Origin: Microbispora siamensis
GTDB lineage: Bacteria > Actinomycetota > Actinomycetes > Streptosporangiales > Streptosporangiaceae
DNA length: 64,000 nucleotides
Assembly (NCBI RefSeq): GCF_016863095.1
Contig: NZ_BOOF01000018.1
Coordinates: 174,272-238,271, forward strand
Direction of reading: 5' to 3'
Part shown: piece by piece, positions 61,306 to 64,000 of the stretch
Layout of the letters: every line of letters begins with the position of its first letter
Position numbering within the stretch: position 1 is the stretch's first letter
Position numbers and translations under genes: made by a program
The notes under the pieces: model-generated
What the model was told of the DNA's origin: nothing
The model's input: only the letters and a program-made list of their open reading frames with translations
Databases searched by the model: none

Positions 61306-61788
61306 GTGAGCATCATCCTGCCCGAGGATCCGTTCCACCGGAGGCTGCACCATGTGGCACCGGCCGGCCTGACCTCCGATACGGCGCAGACGGGCGGAAT
61401 GCGGCGCCAGGCCGCCATCAGCGGCGCCACCGTCGGTGCGAGACGGCTGTGGATGGGCCAGACCCTCGTGGCTCCGGCGACCGTCTCCGCCAACCACCAC
61501 CACGGCGACTCCGAGACCGCGATCTACGTGGTCAGCGGCACACCGTCGTTCGTGTTCCTCGACGTCGACGCCGACGAGCCGCACGAGGTGCGCATCGACA
61601 CGAAGCCGGGCGACTACATCTTCGTGCCTCCGTTCGTGCCGCATCGAGAGGAGAACCCCGACCCCGACCTGGAGGCCGTGGTCGTCATCGCCCGGAGCAC
61701 CCAGGAGGCGATCGTGGTCAACCTGCCCGAGCTCACGTGGACCGGCCCGGTCCGGACGACTGCCGGGCCGCGAACCCGACCGGAGTAG
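61306..61788 (+). CDS. Cupin-domain protein
   Basis: 160 residues from GTG 61306, after GGAGGAGAGACG. ATG 61174 is in frame with a moderate site but would add a low-complexity tail. The cupin motifs are SANHHHGDSETAIYVVSG (metal ligands HHH and E) and GDYIFVPPFVPHREENPD (His ligand). The family includes dioxygenases, isomerases and sugar-binding proteins, so function cannot be set. The enoyl-CoA hydratase gene begins 2 bp after its stop. Confidence 0.85.
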   Translation: MSIILPEDPFHRRLHHVAPAGLTSDTAQTGGMRRQAAISGATVGARRLWMGQTLVAPATVSANHHHGDSETAIYVVSGTPSFVFLDVDADEPHEVRIDTKPGDYIFVPPFVPHREENPDPDLEAVVVIARSTQEAIVVNLPELTWTGPVRTTAGPRTRPE

Positions 61789-61790
61789 CG

Positions 61791-62591
61791 ATGGGTGACG
61801 TGCGGGTGGAGGTCGAGGGATCGATCACCACGATCTGGATGGACCGGCCCGACCGGCGCAACGCCGTCGACCGGGCCATGGCCGCGGAACTGCGGGCGGC
61901 GTTCGAGGAGTTCGAGGCCGACCCGGGCCGGCGGGTGGCGATCCTGGCAGGCAGCGGCGGCACCTTCTGCGCGGGCGCCGACCTGACCGCGGTCGGGGAT
62001 CCCGAGCGGCGCAACGAACTGGATCCCGAGGGAGGCGGCAGCGGCCCGATGGGGCCGACCCGGATGCGGCTGAGCAAGCCGCTGATCGCCGCGATCAGCG
62101 GGTACGCGGTCGCGGGCGGGCTTGAGCTGGCGCTGCTGGCCGACCTGCGGATCGTCGAGTCCGACGCGGTGCTGGGGGTGTTCTGCCGTCGCTGGGGGGT
62201 GCCGCTCATCGACGGCGGCACGGTCCGGCTGCCACGGATCGTCGGCCTGGGCCGCGCCCTGGACATGATCCTCACCGGCCGTCCGGTGCGGGCCGACGAA
62301 GCACTCGCGATCGGGTTGGCCAACCGGGTCGTCGAGCCGGGCCGGGCGGTCGAGGCGGCCCGTGAGCTGGCCGGGCAGATCGCGGCGTTCCCCTTCGAAT
62401 GCGTCCTGGCCGACCGGGCCTCCACCTACGCCTCCCTGGATCTGCCCCTGGACGAGGCGTTGCGCGCCGAGGGGGCGGCGGGCGTCCCGATCGTGGAGCG
62501 CGAGGGCGTGACCGGCGCCGCGCGTTTCGCCGCCGGCGCCGGCCGCCACGGCGTTTTCCCCACTCACCCCTCCGGGCCGGGGCCGGCGTAG
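61791..62591 (+). CDS. Enoyl-CoA hydratase/isomerase family protein
   Basis: 266 residues from ATG 61791 (CGGAGTAGCG). Crotonase fold: MDRPDRRNAVDRAMAAEL, the oxyanion-hole segment GSGGTFCAGADLTAVGD, and ISGYAVAGGLELALLADLRI. At the catalytic positions FCRRWGVPLIDGGTVRLPRIVG suggests one conserved Glu is replaced (VPLIDG), so it may be an isomerase, thioesterase-like or non-hydratase member. C-terminal low-complexity tail. Probably co-transcribed with the cupin. Confidence 0.9.
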   Translation: MGDVRVEVEGSITTIWMDRPDRRNAVDRAMAAELRAAFEEFEADPGRRVAILAGSGGTFCAGADLTAVGDPERRNELDPEGGGSGPMGPTRMRLSKPLIAAISGYAVAGGLELALLADLRIVESDAVLGVFCRRWGVPLIDGGTVRLPRIVGLGRALDMILTGRPVRADEALAIGLANRVVEPGRAVEAARELAGQIAAFPFECVLADRASTYASLDLPLDEALRAEGAAGVPIVEREGVTGAARFAAGAGRHGVFPTHPSGPGPA

Positions 62592-62621
62592 GCGCGGCCG
62601 ATCGCCAGAGCGGCCCGGACG

Positions 62622-63845
62622 CTAGGGGTGGCGGTGGGGGTCATCGGGGGCGGCGTGCCAGGGCCCGTCCGGACTGTCGTCGCCGTGGTGGCCGTGGTGC
62701 CCCTGGTGGGAGTCGTCGGGGCCGCCGCCCATCGCCTTGAGCATCGGCAGGCCGCCGGTGGCGAAGAACCGGATCAGCAGCACCGCGGCCATCACCAGGA
62801 AGGCGATGTTGAGCCACGTGGTGTAGTTCCAGGAGATGTGGGCCTCGACCACGGAGGCGTTGCGATGGCTCGGCACCAGGCCCAGCAGTGTGAACAGGAG
62901 CTCGACCGCGTAGCCGGCGAGCACCATGGTGGCGTAGAAGGTGCCCGCGACGAAGGCGGCCATCTTCATGCCGTAGTACTTCCGGTAGATGTTCAGGATC
63001 GGCAGGATGATCAGGTCGGCGAAGACGAACGCGACCACCCCGCCGAAGCTGATTCCGCCGTTCCACAGCACCGCCGCCAGCGGCACGTTGCCGATGGAGC
63101 AGACGAAGCTCACAACCGCGACGATCGGGCCGACCAGCGGCCCCCAGATGCGGGCCCACAGCGGGTGGTCGGTCAGAAAGAAGCTCTTCCAGAAGTCCAT
63201 CGGCACCCAGGCGGCCAGCGCACCGGTGATCAGGAGACCGGCGACGATGTCCCGCCAGATGGCCGCCCATTCCATGACGAAGATGTGCGAGACCGAGGTG
63301 AGGCCCTTGGCCGAGGTCAGCCGCCGCCAGAACGAGCCCGGTCCGGTGACGGACATGTCCATCGCGGCGTGCCCCTCCATCGACCCCGCCACTCCCCGCT
63401 CGGCCTGGCGGAGCGCCTCGTCGACCAGGCGCCGGCGCAGGAAGACGCGGAACAGCACCGCCAGCAGGACGATCATGATGGGGCCGCCGACGAACTCGGC
63501 CAGGGTGAACTGCCAGCCCATCAGCAGGGCCAGGATGATGCCCAGTTCGACGACCAGATTGGTTGAGGCGATCTCGAAGGCCATGGCCGCCGTGAAGCTC
63601 GCCCCCTTGCGGAACAGCGAGCGGGCCAGTGCCACCGAGGCGTAGGAGCACGACGAGGAGGCCATGCCGAATCCGGTGGCCGTGGCCAGGGCTCGGGGGG
63701 AGTCGTCCCCGAGCGCCCGGGTGATCGCCTCCCGGCGAACCACCGCCTGCACGATCGCCGACAGGGCGAACCCCAGGATCAGCGCCCACAAGATCTCCCA
63801 GGTCATGGACCCCGCGATCGCCAGCGCGCGCCACAACCAGTCCAT
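62622..63845 (-). CDS. Permease of the SO_0444/YraQ (DUF318) family with His-rich tail
   Basis: 407 residues from ATG 63845 (AGAGGGAGCAGGTC). About eight helices in two related halves. The first has TGFGMASSSCSYASVALARSLF and the second VVSFVCSIGNVPLAAVLWNGG; the paired Ser/Cys motifs mark the family, which has been linked to copper/zinc or arsenic efflux. The C-terminus (about 375-407) has HQGHHGHHGDD and ends DDPHRHP, a likely metal-binding tail. It is convergent with the enoyl-CoA hydratase gene. Confidence 0.87.
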   Translation of the reverse strand: MDWLWRALAIAGSMTWEILWALILGFALSAIVQAVVRREAITRALGDDSPRALATATGFGMASSSCSYASVALARSLFRKGASFTAAMAFEIASTNLVVELGIILALLMGWQFTLAEFVGGPIMIVLLAVLFRVFLRRRLVDEALRQAERGVAGSMEGHAAMDMSVTGPGSFWRRLTSAKGLTSVSHIFVMEWAAIWRDIVAGLLITGALAAWVPMDFWKSFFLTDHPLWARIWGPLVGPIVAVVSFVCSIGNVPLAAVLWNGGISFGGVVAFVFADLIILPILNIYRKYYGMKMAAFVAGTFYATMVLAGYAVELLFTLLGLVPSHRNASVVEAHISWNYTTWLNIAFLVMAAVLLIRFFATGGLPMLKAMGGGPDDSHQGHHGHHGDDSPDGPWHAAPDDPHRHP

Positions 63846-64000
63846 GACCTGCTCCCTCTTCCGCTCTTGCCGTCAGCTTTCCGGTTGGGATCGAGTTACA
63901 CCGTTCGCCTGCCGCGGACAGCGCGTTCCGACTCGGAAGGGCCTCCGAGCGAGTCGCCGGAGACCCTTCGTACGGGCTGATCTAACGGAAGCGGCGGAGT
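63846..64000. other. Right-edge non-coding sequence
   Basis: 155 bp upstream of the permease. It probably holds its promoter; no clear -10/-35 pair, operator palindrome or gene start is seen. Confidence 0.4.

Overview
This is a very GC-rich actinomycete window: many GTG starts, strong Shine-Dalgarno sites, and genes chained by 4-bp ATGA/GTGA overlaps. The mix of NRPS, Eis-type acetyltransferase, kinase/WD40 and many luciferase-like monooxygenases fits a Streptosporangiales- or Streptomyces-like genome. The exact family is a guess.

Layout. (a) 1-8352, minus: two NRPS genes, A-PCP-C-A-PCP followed by C-A-PCP-C, running off the left end. A divergent aminoglycoside-phosphotransferase-family gene ends in a bidirectional terminator shared with a small LiaF-like gene. 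(b) 9906-20367 and 20761-30200, minus: two 8-gene operons. Each joins a DszC/SfnB-type flavoprotein, two luciferase-like (LLM) monooxygenases and a peptide-type ABC importer; one also has an Eis-like acetyltransferase and the other a flavin reductase. (c) 30734-33649: an LLM/MFS pair facing a MarR regulator. (d) 33646-38246: a Ser/Thr kinase with WD40 repeats and a coupled beta-rich protein. (e) 38809-40538: DoxX and an Acg-type nitroreductase. (f) 40556-47041: a polar-amino-acid ABC importer (minus), a GNAT preceded by two coupled micro-ORFs (plus), and two LLM genes (plus). (g) 47226-55627, minus: an 8-gene operon with two LLM genes, a GNAT and a complete peptide-type ABC importer. (h) 55822-63845: GlxA/AraC-type regulator, GAPDH, PP2C phosphatase, Tat-lipoprotein intradiol dioxygenase, TRIC-family channel, cupin, enoyl-CoA hydratase and a His-tailed permease.

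The main result is that blocks b, f and g look like one organosulfur-scavenging regulon. Read by eye, the same palindrome, CCTAC-N7-GTAGG, occurs at the head of all five transcription units (20703, 30567, 43539, 44448, 55657). It lies on or next to recognisable promoters, as a repressor operator would; one copy has a single mismatch. Two of the units also encode a short leader peptide with a V-D-x2-R-x5-C-R core just after the operator, followed by a long untranslated leader. This suggests a second, cysteine-sensing layer of control. No obvious regulator for the palindrome is encoded here. The substrates (sulfonates, sulfones, S-substituted cysteines or sulfur-containing peptides) are inferred from family membership only.
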